Assembly: GCA_016861025.1 (NCBI GenBank)
Contig: BOKO01000004.1
Location: 248,001-312,000, forward strand
Reading direction: 5' to 3'
Source: Chloroflexota bacterium
GTDB lineage: Bacteria > Chloroflexota > Anaerolineae > Caldilineales > Caldilineaceae
DNA: 64,000 nucleotides
Notes under the pieces: model-generated
Database searches by the model: none
What the model was told of the DNA's origin: nothing
What the model saw: only the letters and a program-made list of their open reading frames with translations
Position numbers and translations under genes: made by a program
Part shown: one piece after another, positions 36,764-47,011 of the stretch
Position numbering within the stretch: position 1 is the stretch's first letter
Layout of the letters: each line of letters begins with the position of its first letter

Positions 36764-38284
36764 TCAAACAGGTCTGTCCAGCAAGTTGGCTTGCTGAAGC
36801 ATATAGCGAATTTGAGCGTAGCGAAAGAGCGCGTTCATGACTGCCGCACTGGCAAGCGGTTTCTTGGCCGCCATGCGGGTCACCGTGGAGACCATGGCAG
36901 CCTCGGCCCGCCCCAACTGTTGGAGGCGCAGCAGAAGGGTGAGACTATCGGCTTCAACCGGTCGCAGTGTCCGTTGCCTGGGAGCGGATGGCAAAGAGTC
37001 GGGCTGGCCCAGGCTTTCGATCATGGCCAGCACCCGTTTGCCAAAGGCTTCTGGCCGATAGATCTCGTTGACCAGCCAGCGGGTGCCTTCCAACAACTCG
37101 GCCTGGGTCATTCTGGCAGGAATGATGTTGGTCTGCCAAACATTCATATCGGCGCCCTGCGCGCCGCTGGTCAAACGCCCCGCCTGCTCCAACCGGCTGT
37201 AGAGCGGCGTCGCATTGGGCGCCACCAGCACACTCGTCGTGAAGATGGGGATTGGGGTGGACATGGCGAAGTCGCGTTGACGCTCGAAGATATCCGGGCC
37301 GTCGGCGTCGAAACCGACCATCATGCCGCCGGTGACGCTGATACCGTGGTGGAGAAAACGCTGGATTTGCGCCTGCAAGTTGACGCCGACATTTTGGCGT
37401 TTGTGCACCTCGCGCAGGCTCTTTTCGTTTGGCGTTTCGATGCCGATGAAAACCTCACGCAGACCAGCGGCGGCCGCCAGATTGAGGATGTCGTCTTCGC
37501 GACCGGTGTCAATGGAGACCTGGCTGACGAAGTGAACTCGGCCATCGCTGCGGCGTGTGTTCCAGTCCGCCAACGCAGTCAACAGTTCTTTGGCCCGGCG
37601 GCGGTGGACGGTCAGATTGTCGTCGGCCAGAAAGATGTTGCGGTAGCCCAGGTCTGCGAGTATCTCCAGCTCAGCCAACACCTGGTCAATTGGCTTGTGT
37701 CGCTGTCTGCGCCCGACGTACTGGATCACATCACAGAATTCGCATTCAAAGGGGCAGCCGCGGGAAGTCTGGATCGTGGCGAGCAGCGCGCGGTCATTCG
37801 GGTAGAGATCCCAACGGGGAATGGGGGAACGGCTCAGGTCCGGCTGCCCGCCTACGTATTCCGCCTGCCAGCGCCCACGCTGTAAGTCGGCAAACAGATC
37901 CGATGCAATCAGTTCGATCTCGCCCCGCACCAGGATGTCACAGTCGGCGCGCACAGCCTCTGGCGACAGGGTGGCAAAGGGACCGCCGATGATCACGGTT
38001 TTGCCCTGTTGCCGGAAATGGCGGGCCAGGCGCAGCATGCCTGTGACCTGGGTGCTCTTGCCGGTGATGCCGATAAAATCCGCCTGGCTCGCCAGATCCA
38101 CCGCAGTCACGCTTTCATCGCAAAGCTGCACCCGGAAACTGTCCGGCGTCAGCGCGGCCACGGTCGGCAGGGTCAGGTCAGCGAAGTTGATAGCTGGTGG
38201 CAACCCCTGCGCCGCAACCATTTCCGCGCTGTAGTAATTGGGTACGTCGGGTTTGGGGTTGATCAGATAGAGAGATTTGTTCAT
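36764..38284 (-). CDS. B12-binding-domain radical SAM protein (DUF4070-type)
   Basis: The 506-residue enzyme starts at ATG 38284 behind AAAGGTAACG. Residues 1-140 are a cobalamin-binding-like Rossmann domain without the DxHxxG motif. The radical SAM core has C177, C181 and C184 in CPFECEFC for the 4Fe-4S cluster, followed by ADDNLTVHRRRAKEL. The C-terminal third (FDADGPDIFERQRDF onwards) matches DUF4070. Relatives methylate or rearrange lipids and bacteriochlorophyll precursors. As first gene of the acyl-sulfo-glycan block, ten bases ahead of the FAAL fusion, it may modify the lipid or the sugar. The reaction is unknown. Confidence 0.87.
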   Translation of the reverse strand: MNKSLYLINPKPDVPNYYSAEMVAAQGLPPAINFADLTLPTVAALTPDSFRVQLCDESVTAVDLASQADFIGITGKSTQVTGMLRLARHFRQQGKTVIIGGPFATLSPEAVRADCDILVRGEIELIASDLFADLQRGRWQAEYVGGQPDLSRSPIPRWDLYPNDRALLATIQTSRGCPFECEFCDVIQYVGRRQRHKPIDQVLAELEILADLGYRNIFLADDNLTVHRRRAKELLTALADWNTRRSDGRVHFVSQVSIDTGREDDILNLAAAAGLREVFIGIETPNEKSLREVHKRQNVGVNLQAQIQRFLHHGISVTGGMMVGFDADGPDIFERQRDFAMSTPIPIFTTSVLVAPNATPLYSRLEQAGRLTSGAQGADMNVWQTNIIPARMTQAELLEGTRWLVNEIYRPEAFGKRVLAMIESLGQPDSLPSAPRQRTLRPVEADSLTLLLRLQQLGRAEAAMVSTVTRMAAKKPLASAAVMNALFRYAQIRYMLQQANLLDRPV

Positions 38285-38750
38285 GCAACGTTACCTTTCA
38301 AGATCAGATGCGCTCCTCCTACGTCCGGCCTGGCCGGCGGTCGAAGATGATCAGATGCGCTTCATCCGCGTCACAGCGGTCGGCATACTCCGTCGGCATA
38401 CTCCCTCGTGTGCTCCTGGAGCAGGGTTCCGGTTTCGTCATGATTGAAATCCCCGAGCCGCAGCGACCTGGATTTGATGCTGAACGCACTCTCGCCGGTT
38501 ATTACGGCTTTCTCGCTGCTCAACTGAACGCGATTGTCTTGTTTCCTTTATCAACGACGGCTTGGCTGCAACGATTATAGCATACCAACGTTGTCTGATT
38601 TGTACGCGCACGCGGACAGGTGTACTTCATGTTCGGGGCAAAAGCGTGCGTTGCAAGGCTATATCTTTGTACTATCGAACATCGTTGTCTTGCGGAAGCT
38701 GGTCGGGCGGATCAACGTCATTGACTCCCTGGGGCGTAATCCCCCAAACC
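38285..38750. other. gene-free region upstream of the surface-glycan block and argG
   Basis: Nearly 470 bases between the divergent radical SAM gene and the argG leader. A plus-strand frame at 38308-38580 has a plausible stretch (EIPEPQRPGFDAERTLAGYYGFLAA) but no ribosome binding site and no recognised family; it may be a remnant. No terminator or RNA gene is evident. Confidence 0.4.
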
Positions 38751-38751
38751 C

Positions 38752-38790
38752 ACAATCTCCCAATCTCCAATTTCCACTCTCCAATCCCCA
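38752..38790. repeat. single-arm heptad repeats (AATCTCC type)
   Basis: Five or so units of AATCTCC and degenerate variants occur here in the same orientation as the right arms at 12821-12878 and 40349-40440, without a nearby complementary arm. The array lies just upstream of the argG leader promoter. Confidence 0.7.
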
Positions 38791-38795
38791 TCTAC

Positions 38796-38801
38796 TATAC
38801 T
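38796..38801 (+). promoter_or_regulatory. candidate -10 element of the argG leader transcript
   Basis: TATACT lies seven bases before the ATG of the leader peptide. The -35 region falls in the repeat array and is weak. If correct, the leader peptide would be translated from a nearly leaderless transcript. Confidence 0.45.
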
Positions 38802-38808
38802 ATGCGTC

Positions 38809-38871
38809 ATGATCAACCTGCTGCGCTTGAGGAGGATGTCCGCCGGGTGCGGACGAGTATCTGCGCATTGA
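38809..38871 (+). CDS. putative arginine-rich leader peptide of argG (20 codons)
   Basis: ATG 38809 opens a 20-codon frame ending at TGA 38869-38871. Four of the codons specify Arg, including a tandem AGG AGG pair and a CGA, both rare in this genome. The stop codon lies inside the first long stem of the leader. A peptide rich in the codon for the pathway end product, followed by alternative stems and a terminator hairpin, is the layout of transcription attenuation in amino-acid operons. It has no visible Shine-Dalgarno site. The role is inferred. Confidence 0.5.
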   Translation: MINLLRLRRMSAGCGRVSAH

Positions 38872-38915
38872 GGCGACCGCCATTGGGCGGCGCCGGCAAT
38901 GTCGCCTGAGCGCAG
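38861..38915 (+). ncRNA. structured argG leader stem
   Basis: CTGCGC (38861-38866) pairs with GCGCAG (38910-38915), AGGCGAC (38871-38877) with GTCGCCT (38901-38907), and CGCC (38878-38881) with GGCG (38886-38889). This gives a long nested stem of 17 pairs. It covers the stop codon of the leader peptide, so ribosome position could control folding. I do not recognise an Rfam riboswitch. Confidence 0.6.
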
Positions 38916-38935
38916 ACCGTGTCACCGCATCCGCA

Positions 38936-38966
38936 CGCCACACCGGAACCCCGGGTGGCGTTTTTT
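38936..38966 (+). terminator. Rho-independent-type terminator (attenuator) in argG leader
   Basis: CGCCAC (38936-38941) and CCGG (38943-38946) pair with CCGG (38951-38954) and GTGGCG (38955-38960) around a 4-base loop with one bulged A, followed by six T residues from 38961. It stands 42 bases before the argG ATG and on the same strand, so it can only act as an attenuator of argG. Confidence 0.75.
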
Positions 38967-39007
38967 GTTTGGAACTTCATTTCATCACCACGAAAGGGTC
39001 TGTCGAG

Positions 39008-40282
<1,275 letters not shown>

Positions 40283-40446
40283 AGAGTAAGAGATTGGAGA
40301 GTAAGAGATTGGAGATTAGGAGATTGGAGATTTCGTCTCGACGCGCGCAATCTCCAATCTCCAATCTCTAATCTCTAATCTCTAATCTCTAATCTCTAAT
40401 CTCTAATCTCTAATCTCTAATCTCTAATCTCTAATCTCCTATTCTC
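40283..40446. repeat. long heptad inverted repeat array (AATCTCT)
   Basis: The left arm (40283-40333) contains AGATTGG and related units; the right arm from 40349 has about 13 almost perfect AATCTCC/AATCTCT units. The arms are complementary around a short GC-rich linker (40334-40348). The array fills the entire gap between argG and argJ and could form a very long hairpin in the transcript. Confidence 0.9.
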
Positions 40447-40470
40447 TTATTCACCCTCAAGGAGAAACCG

Positions 40471-41694
<1,224 letters not shown>

Positions 41695-41709
41695 CAGGTA
41701 GGATGCTGT

Positions 41710-42087
41710 CTATGCGCGCACCAGACGCACCATCGCGCCAACCGATACTTGCGTCCACAAGCGGTCGGCGGTCAGGACAGGTGCGCCGTGCTGTATGCCA
41801 AGCGCAAGACAGGCGCGATCCGCTAACGACAGGCTGCTGCCGGCTGACCAAAGCCGGGCAGCCTGTTCTGCGGCGTCACGATCAAATGGCAGAATGACCA
41901 GACCCAGCGCCTCCATATCCTGCCGCAGCCCGGTGATCTCTACGCCGTGCGCCAGCGACTTCTGCAGCACCTCCGACCAGTTTAGGCTGGAGATGGCGCT
42001 TTCTGGCAACAGCTCCTCGACAATCGCTGCGCCCGGTTCATTCTGCAGCCACGCCAGCAGCGCCGACGCATCCAAAACGGCTTTCAT
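41710..42087 (-). CDS. PIN-domain toxin, VapC-like
   Basis: The 125-residue protein opens with AVLDASALLAWL (first catalytic Asp) and continues with NWSEV, an Asp in LPFDRDAAEQAARL and LSLADRACLALG, the PIN motif with two acidic residues. It would be an RNase that cleaves tRNA or mRNA. ATG 42087 overlaps the antitoxin stop as ATGA, typical of vapBC pairs. Confidence 0.9.
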   Translation of the reverse strand: MKAVLDASALLAWLQNEPGAAIVEELLPESAISSLNWSEVLQKSLAHGVEITGLRQDMEALGLVILPFDRDAAEQAARLWSAGSSLSLADRACLALGIQHGAPVLTADRLWTQVSVGAMVRLVRA

Positions 42088-42347
42088 GCGGCATTTTCCT
42101 GGGCAGCTTCACCCCGTCGTTCGGCAATCAGCTCGTCCGCCAGGCTGGCTTGTCCATGCAGCGCTGCATAGCGCTGCTTGATCCGCTGCATCACCTGTGC
42201 AGGTTTCTCCAACACCAAGCGATCATCCTCCAGATGCGCCAGCAGCGTGTCGCCGCTGCGGATCTGCCAGAGCTGACGCAGCGCCGCCGGAATCACAACC
42301 CTGCCCTGCCGACCAACCTGCAATTCAATGGTTTCAACTTTGCTCAC
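42084..42347 (-). CDS. AbrB/MazE-type antitoxin, VapB-like, GTG start
   Basis: The 87-residue protein has the swapped-hairpin AbrB fold: IELQVGRQGRVVIPAALRQLWQIRSGDTLLAHLEDDRLVLEKP. It starts at GTG 42347 with AAAGGAGG six bases upstream. The charged C-terminal tail would mask the PIN toxin. It probably represses its own promoter by binding the palindrome at 42363-42386. Confidence 0.9.
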   Translation of the reverse strand: MSKVETIELQVGRQGRVVIPAALRQLWQIRSGDTLLAHLEDDRLVLEKPAQVMQRIKQRYAALHGQASLADELIAERRGEAAQENAA

Positions 42348-42362
42348 CTGACGCCTCCTTTA

Positions 42363-42386
42363 TGGCACGCACTATAAATTGTGCCA
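42363..42386. promoter_or_regulatory. candidate operator/promoter of the toxin-antitoxin pair
   Basis: TGGCAC (42363-42368) and GTGCCA (42381-42386) are exact inverted repeats flanking a minus-strand TATAGT -10 candidate at 42376-42371. A second GTGCCA stands at 42401-42406. This is the expected layout for autorepression by an AbrB-type antitoxin. Confidence 0.55.
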
Positions 42387-42615
42387 CAAAGAGGGTGTAT
42401 GTGCCAATCAAATCTCGGATTGTCACGGAATATCCATCACATAGTGCGAAAAAAATCGACGCCAGCACAATGACTTAACCCGCGCTTAACACATCCATCA
42501 ACCCCACATCACCCGCGCAAGCTGAGATTTCGCTACACTGGCGATTGTGATCGCTGGCTGACGAGTGCAGGCGGCAATTCACGAAAACGACAGTCTACGA
42601 GGGAGAGATACAAAG

Positions 42616-43071
42616 ATGAAAGCACATACAATCAAATTGTGGTTGCTAGCCACATTGCTGGCAGTGAGCAGCATCGGCGCGATACAACCAGTGCTGGCGC
42701 AGGAACTGCCGCCGGCTGTGGCCGCCTTGCAATCCGCCTTTGCTGAACGCGAGGCAGCCTATCAAGCACAGCTGGCGCAGTTGCAGCAGGCGTTCACGGA
42801 ACATCAAGCCATCTATCAACAGCAACTCGCCGAGATGAAACAGCGTCAGACACAGAGTCAGGCGCAGGCGCGGCAACTGGCGAATCAGGCGCAGACGCTG
42901 CAGGCGCAGATCGCCCAGTTGCAGGCGGTGCGCGCACAGCGCCAGGCGCAATATCAGAGCCAGCTCGAAGCCGCACGCGCGCAATATGCTGAACGCGCCG
43001 CCATCATCAACCGTCAACTCGCCGAGGTGCAGGCGCGGCTGGCAGAAGCCAACGCCCTGCTTGGCCGGTAA
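42616..43071 (+). CDS. exported coiled-coil protein rich in Gln and Ala
   Basis: The 151-residue protein starts at ATG 42616 behind GAGGGAGAG; an upstream ATG at 42565 lacks a site. A signal peptide (TIKLWLLATLLAVSSIG, cleavage after VLAQ) is followed by an almost continuous coiled coil of about 120 residues with AQLAQLQQ, QAQARQLANQAQ and similar heptads. No catalytic motif is visible. It lies 19 bases ahead of another exported coiled-coil gene and is the first of a metal- and redox-related locus. Role unknown. Confidence 0.75.
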   Translation: MKAHTIKLWLLATLLAVSSIGAIQPVLAQELPPAVAALQSAFAEREAAYQAQLAQLQQAFTEHQAIYQQQLAEMKQRQTQSQAQARQLANQAQTLQAQIAQLQAVRAQRQAQYQSQLEAARAQYAERAAIINRQLAEVQARLAEANALLGR

Positions 43072-43090
43072 TCTACAGGAGAATCCGACG

Positions 43091-43780
43091 ATGAATCGCA
43101 AACAATCGCTCTTATTGGCAGGCTTTACCGCCGCATTGATCACAATCGGCGTTGTCACGATCGGCAACTTTGTCGCCAACGCCGCCAGCCGCAGCACACA
43201 GTCGAACCCCCAGACAGCGGTTGTCACTGACGCCGTCGAGAGCAACGATCTCCTGGCGCAGACCGACGCTGCCTATATTGCGAAAGTCCAGAACGCCCTT
43301 GCCGCACGCGAGGAGGCGCTGGCGGCGCAACTGCAGGCGCGTAAACAGGCGCTGGCTGACCTCGACGCCCAGGCGCGGGAGCAGATCGCCGCCATCCAGA
43401 CCGAGGTGGACGCAGCCGTGGCGACAGCGCAGGCGCGCAGTGCAGACATTGACGTGCAACAGCAACAGTTGGCGGCGTTGCAACAAGCCATTGAGCAGGA
43501 TGCCCTGGCGTTTCAGGCAGCAATGGCGGCGCTGCAGGCGAATGACGCCCAGTTGACCGAACAGCTCAACGCCGCGACTACACAACTGCAAGCCGCCTAC
43601 AGGGAGATCGCCGCCCGCCAACAGGCGCAGGTCGACGCAGCCGCTAACAATAGCCGGTTTCCCACTCAGGGCGGCGGTTGGAACGATGACGACCATGAAA
43701 AACATGAAGACGACTATCGGGAGGATCATGACAAGCAAAAAGAGCACGAGGACGATCATGAGGAACACGACGATGACTGA
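43091..43780 (+). CDS. exported coiled-coil protein with His/Asp-rich C-terminal tail
   Basis: The 229-residue protein starts at ATG 43091 behind AGGAGAATCC. A signal or anchor (residues 5-28) precedes a long coiled coil similar to that of the preceding gene (REEALAAQLQARKQALADLD). The last 35 residues are almost all His, Asp, Glu and Lys, such as DDHEKHEDDYREDHDK, which suits metal binding. The ApbE gene starts inside its end. It may collect or sense a divalent metal outside the membrane; this is inferred from composition. Confidence 0.75.
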   Translation: MNRKQSLLLAGFTAALITIGVVTIGNFVANAASRSTQSNPQTAVVTDAVESNDLLAQTDAAYIAKVQNALAAREEALAAQLQARKQALADLDAQAREQIAAIQTEVDAAVATAQARSADIDVQQQQLAALQQAIEQDALAFQAAMAALQANDAQLTEQLNAATTQLQAAYREIAARQQAQVDAAANNSRFPTQGGGWNDDDHEKHEDDYREDHDKQKEHEDDHEEHDDD

Positions 43781-44799
43781 ACAGTCATTCAGCGCTGGAC
43801 TCGGAACAGGACTGGGCGCCGCCTTGACGCCGTCCGCCGGACACTGGCAGCAGCGCTGCTTCCGCGCCATGAACACCGCGGTCGAAGTGGTCGCGTATCA
43901 CGACGGCGAGGATGTGACCGCCGCCATCGAGGCGCTCTTTCACCAGGCTGAGCAGAGGATGAGCCGGTTTCTGCCCGACAGCGAGCTGTCGCGGCTCAAC
44001 GCTGCCGATGCACCGCAGACAGTCTCGCCTGACCTCTTCGCTGTGATCGAGACCACGCTGTGGGCGGCGCAGCAGACCGGTGGGCTGTACGACCCCCACC
44101 ATCCTCGCCGACCTGGAAGCCGCCGGCTACGACCGCTCGTTCGAGTATGTCGTGACGCGCAATGGCTTTTCGTGGAGTGCATCAGCCGATGCACCTGGCG
44201 CGGTGGGGCGACGCCGGACAAGCTACGCCGACATCGTGCTTGACCGCGCCGCCAGTGTCGTTGTCAAGCCTGCGGGTGTGCGCCTCGACCTGGGCGGCAT
44301 CGGCAAGGGGTGGACGGTGGATCGAGCGGCGGAGCGCCTGTTGGGCGCGGCTGCGTTTCTCGTTAACGCCGGCGGCGACCTCTACGCATACGGGCGACCG
44401 GGTCACCCGCGCGGCTGGCGCATCACGATCGAACATCCACTGCGCCGCACCCACTGGATCGCCCGCCTGTATATCGACCATGCCGGGCTGGCGACCTCGA
44501 CGACGATGAAGCGGCGCTGGACCGTTGATGGACAGCACCGCCATCACCTGATCGACCCGCGCACCGGACAGCCTGCGATCACCGACGCACTGTCAGTGAC
44601 GGTGGTGGCGCCACGCACAGTGACAGCCGAATTGCTGGCGAAAGTGGCGCTGTTGCTGGGCGCCGACGCCGGGCTGGCATATCTGACCGCAACCGATGGC
44701 GTCGAAGGGCTGATCTACACCACTGACGGGCGCGTGCTGACGACACCAGGGCTGGCAAGTGTGCTGGATGCCGTCGAGCCAGCTGGAATTGCTGATTGA
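43773..44799 (+). pseudogene. apbE: ApbE family FMN transferase interrupted by a +1 frameshift
   Basis: ApbE attaches FMN to Thr or Ser of exported redox proteins. The gene starts at ATG 43773, overlapping the preceding stop by eight bases, and encodes MNTAVEVVAY and TGGLYDP in one frame. At the run of five C at 44093-44097 the reading passes to the next frame, which then continues TILADLEAAGYDRSFEYV, LDLGGIGKGWTVDRA, NAGGDLYAYG and HHLIDPRTGQPA. Removing one C restores a full-length protein of 341 residues with all family motifs. It may be a sequencing error, a recent mutation or a slippage site. No other transferase is in the window. Confidence 0.85.
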
Positions 44800-44814
44800 A
44801 GAAAGGAAACGACC

Positions 44815-45282
44815 ATGAAAACGACACCGACCCCATCTACTAAACGCAAGCCACAACGTTTTGGCGGCGCGGCCAAGATTGCTGTGTCTGCATTGGCAGT
44901 GACGACGCTGCTTGGCGGCTGGAATCTGATTGCGCATCTGGACAGGGCCCAGGCGGATGCACAGGCGAAGAGCGCCGCCCCTGTCGCGCCGACGTTCTCT
45001 CTCACGGCGACAAAGCAATCGTCAGCGCCGACAATGCTTGCGTTTCCGACGCTGCCGCCGCTGACGATTGCGCCGGCGCCAACCTTGCGGCCCGCGCCCA
45101 ATCTGTCGCTGCCCGGCGTGACGACCGCCGCCAATGCGGCTGCATTCACAACGCAGGGCTTGCCTGCGCTGGCGCCGCTGCCTAAACTGGCGCCGCTGCC
45201 GTCCATGCCCAACTTGCCGCTGCCACCGCCTTCCCGCGGCGGATCACGCAATGGCGGCGGCGCGATCAGCGGCGGTTCGTGA
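44815..45282 (+). CDS. membrane-anchored Pro/Ala-rich low-complexity protein
   Basis: The 155-residue protein starts at ATG 44815 behind GAAAGGAAACG. It has one hydrophobic segment (residues 20-42, VSALAVTTLLGGWNLIA) and then a low-complexity region of Pro, Ala, Leu and Thr ending in a Gly/Ser/Asn tail. No domain or FMN-attachment motif of the FMN_bind type is visible. It sits between the flavin transferase and the ferric reductase-like protein, where the flavinylated partner would be expected, but its sequence does not support that role. Confidence 0.65.
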   Translation: MKTTPTPSTKRKPQRFGGAAKIAVSALAVTTLLGGWNLIAHLDRAQADAQAKSAAPVAPTFSLTATKQSSAPTMLAFPTLPPLTIAPAPTLRPAPNLSLPGVTTAANAAAFTTQGLPALAPLPKLAPLPSMPNLPLPPPSRGGSRNGGGAISGGS

Positions 45283-45326
45283 GCGGAATTGCCGATCAAC
45301 TCGGAAACTGGACAGGATGTGAAACG

Positions 45327-46163
45327 ATGACAACGCAAATCTCGATATTAAAACAAGAGTATCTTTTCTTTGCCGGGCTGGGACTCGGCGCCGGCGTGGC
45401 GGTGGTGTTGGGCGCACAGGCGTTGTGGGGCGTCACCGCCGGCATGGCGCCGCAGACGGGCGCTCTCGATGTTTTGAGCAGCGAGGCGCAGACGATGGGG
45501 CTGCCGCTGACAGAAGGCACGAAGGCGTTCTGGTATGTGGCGCGCGCCGGCGGGATTCTCGCCTACCTGCTGCTGTGGCTGGCGACGCTGTGGGGCGTCT
45601 TCATCAGCAGCAAGATGGTCAAGGGCTGGATCGACGCCACGATGCTCTACAACATGCACGAATTCCTGCCCATGCTGGCGATGGTCTTTGCCGTGGTGCA
45701 CGCCGCCGTCTTGATGGGCGACGCCTACATCCGCTTCAGCCTGCTCGATCTGCTGATTCCCTTCCGCGCACCTTATCGTCCGCTGTGGACCGGGCTTGGT
45801 TCGTTGGCGCTCTACCTGAGCATTGCGTTGATCGCCTCTTTCTATCTGCGCAGCCTCATCAGCCGGCGCGTTTGGCGGGCGCTGCATTATCTGACCTATC
45901 TGGCGTTTGTACTGGCGCTTGTGCACGGGTTGATGGCGGGCACCGACACGACGCAGCCGGCAGTCTACTGGATGTACGTCGCCACCGGCGGCACGTTGCT
46001 CTTCGCCACGCTTTACCGCATCTTGACCGCAGGCGCCCGTCGCCAGCCAGCGCTGCCTGCGGGCGCTGCGCCATCCGCCGCGCGCCTGCGACCAACTGCG
46101 CGCCGTGCAAATATTGTCGAGTCCGCTTCGCCACTAGCGACCGCCACCCCAACCGCCGATTGA
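45327..46163 (+). CDS. ferric reductase-like transmembrane haem protein
   Basis: The 278-residue protein starts at ATG 45327, preceded by ACAGGATGTGAAACG; a GTG at 45279 would overlap the previous stop. Six or so membrane helices are present. Four His residues at about 111, 125, 187 and 200 form two spaced pairs (H-x13-H and H-x12-H), as expected for two haem b groups in ferric reductase-like membrane domains (PF01794 type). There is no FAD/NAD domain, so electrons must come from another protein. With the flavin transferase it suggests extracytoplasmic electron transfer. Confidence 0.82.
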   Translation: MTTQISILKQEYLFFAGLGLGAGVAVVLGAQALWGVTAGMAPQTGALDVLSSEAQTMGLPLTEGTKAFWYVARAGGILAYLLLWLATLWGVFISSKMVKGWIDATMLYNMHEFLPMLAMVFAVVHAAVLMGDAYIRFSLLDLLIPFRAPYRPLWTGLGSLALYLSIALIASFYLRSLISRRVWRALHYLTYLAFVLALVHGLMAGTDTTQPAVYWMYVATGGTLLFATLYRILTAGARRQPALPAGAAPSAARLRPTARRANIVESASPLATATPTAD

Positions 46164-46175
46164 GTCGCTGCGTGG

Positions 46176-46181
46176 TACACT
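46176..46181 (+). promoter_or_regulatory. TACACT -10-like hexamer just before the response-regulator start
   Basis: TACACT is separated by eight bases from ATG 46190. Similar hexamers stand seven or eight bases before the starts at 48667, 49778 and 38809. It could give a leaderless transcript. The upstream gene ends only 26 bases before, so co-transcription is also possible. Confidence 0.4.
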
Positions 46182-46189
46182 ATGCAGGT

Positions 46190-46906
46190 ATGCGTCAGAC
46201 CACGATTCTGCTGGCGGATGATGACGAAATGATCGTCGATGTCCTGCGCCATCAACTAGAACGCGAAGGGTTTGGGGTCATCGCCACCGGCAACGGCGCC
46301 GAGGCGTTGACCCTGGCGCGTACGCAGCACCCCGATCTGGTGCTCCTCGATGTGATGATGCCGGGGATGCAGGGCTGGGAGGTCTGCCGCGAGCTGCGTC
46401 GGGAAAGCAATGTGCCGATCCTGATGCTCACCGCGCGCGGCGAAGAGCTGGATCGCGTGCTTGGTCTGGAGCTGGGCGCTGACGACTACATCGTCAAGCC
46501 GTTCAGCTTCCGCGAATTGCTGGCGCGCATTCGCGCCAACCTACGCCGCATGGCGTTGCTGTCGCAAGCAGAGACAGCAACGCCCAACGACGAACGCGAC
46601 CACATCGGCGCTATCACGATCGACCGCCGGCGTCATCGCGTCTGGCGCGGCGAAGCGCTGGTCAACCTGACGCAGCGCGAGTATGACCTGCTCATAGCGC
46701 TGCGCACGGCGAACGGTGCAGTCGTGCCGCGCAGCGACCTGCTCGACCAGGTGTGGGGCGAAGGCTGGATCGGCGACCCGCGCACGCTGGACGTCCACAT
46801 CCGTTGGCTGCGCGAAAAGCTGGAAGCCGACCCCAGCGCGCCGCAGTTGATCCTCACGGTGCGCGGCGTCGGCTATCGGCTGGTGACGCCGGATGAATTG
46901 CGGTGA
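46190..46906 (+). CDS. OmpR/PhoB family response regulator
   Basis: The 238-residue protein begins at ATG 46190. The receiver domain has the acidic pocket ADDDE, the phosphoacceptor Asp54 in LLDVMMPG, the Thr in LMLTARG and the Lys in VKPFSF. The C-terminal winged helix ends VHIRWLREKLEADP...RGVGYRLV. It is followed by a histidine kinase after 105 bases and probably controls the coiled-coil, ApbE and reductase genes upstream. Target sites are unknown. Confidence 0.95.
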   Translation: MRQTTILLADDDEMIVDVLRHQLEREGFGVIATGNGAEALTLARTQHPDLVLLDVMMPGMQGWEVCRELRRESNVPILMLTARGEELDRVLGLELGADDYIVKPFSFRELLARIRANLRRMALLSQAETATPNDERDHIGAITIDRRRHRVWRGEALVNLTQREYDLLIALRTANGAVVPRSDLLDQVWGEGWIGDPRTLDVHIRWLREKLEADPSAPQLILTVRGVGYRLVTPDELR

Positions 46907-47011
46907 GTGCGGGGGAGGGCAAGTTGTGAGAGCCGAGAAGCTTGCTGCCTGAGTTTCGCTGCACCCCATACAATATGGAACACCGACCTGTAATCCAACT
47001 GGAAACGCGAC

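Noticed and set aside
38308..38580. Plus-strand frame before argG as a gene
   Set aside because: It has no ribosome binding site, no family match, and the region shows decayed or repetitive sequence.
38936..38966. T-box riboswitch before argG
   Set aside because: The hairpin contains GGGTGG but lacks the conserved ACC T-box sequence after it and the upstream stem I and specifier arrangement cannot be recognised.
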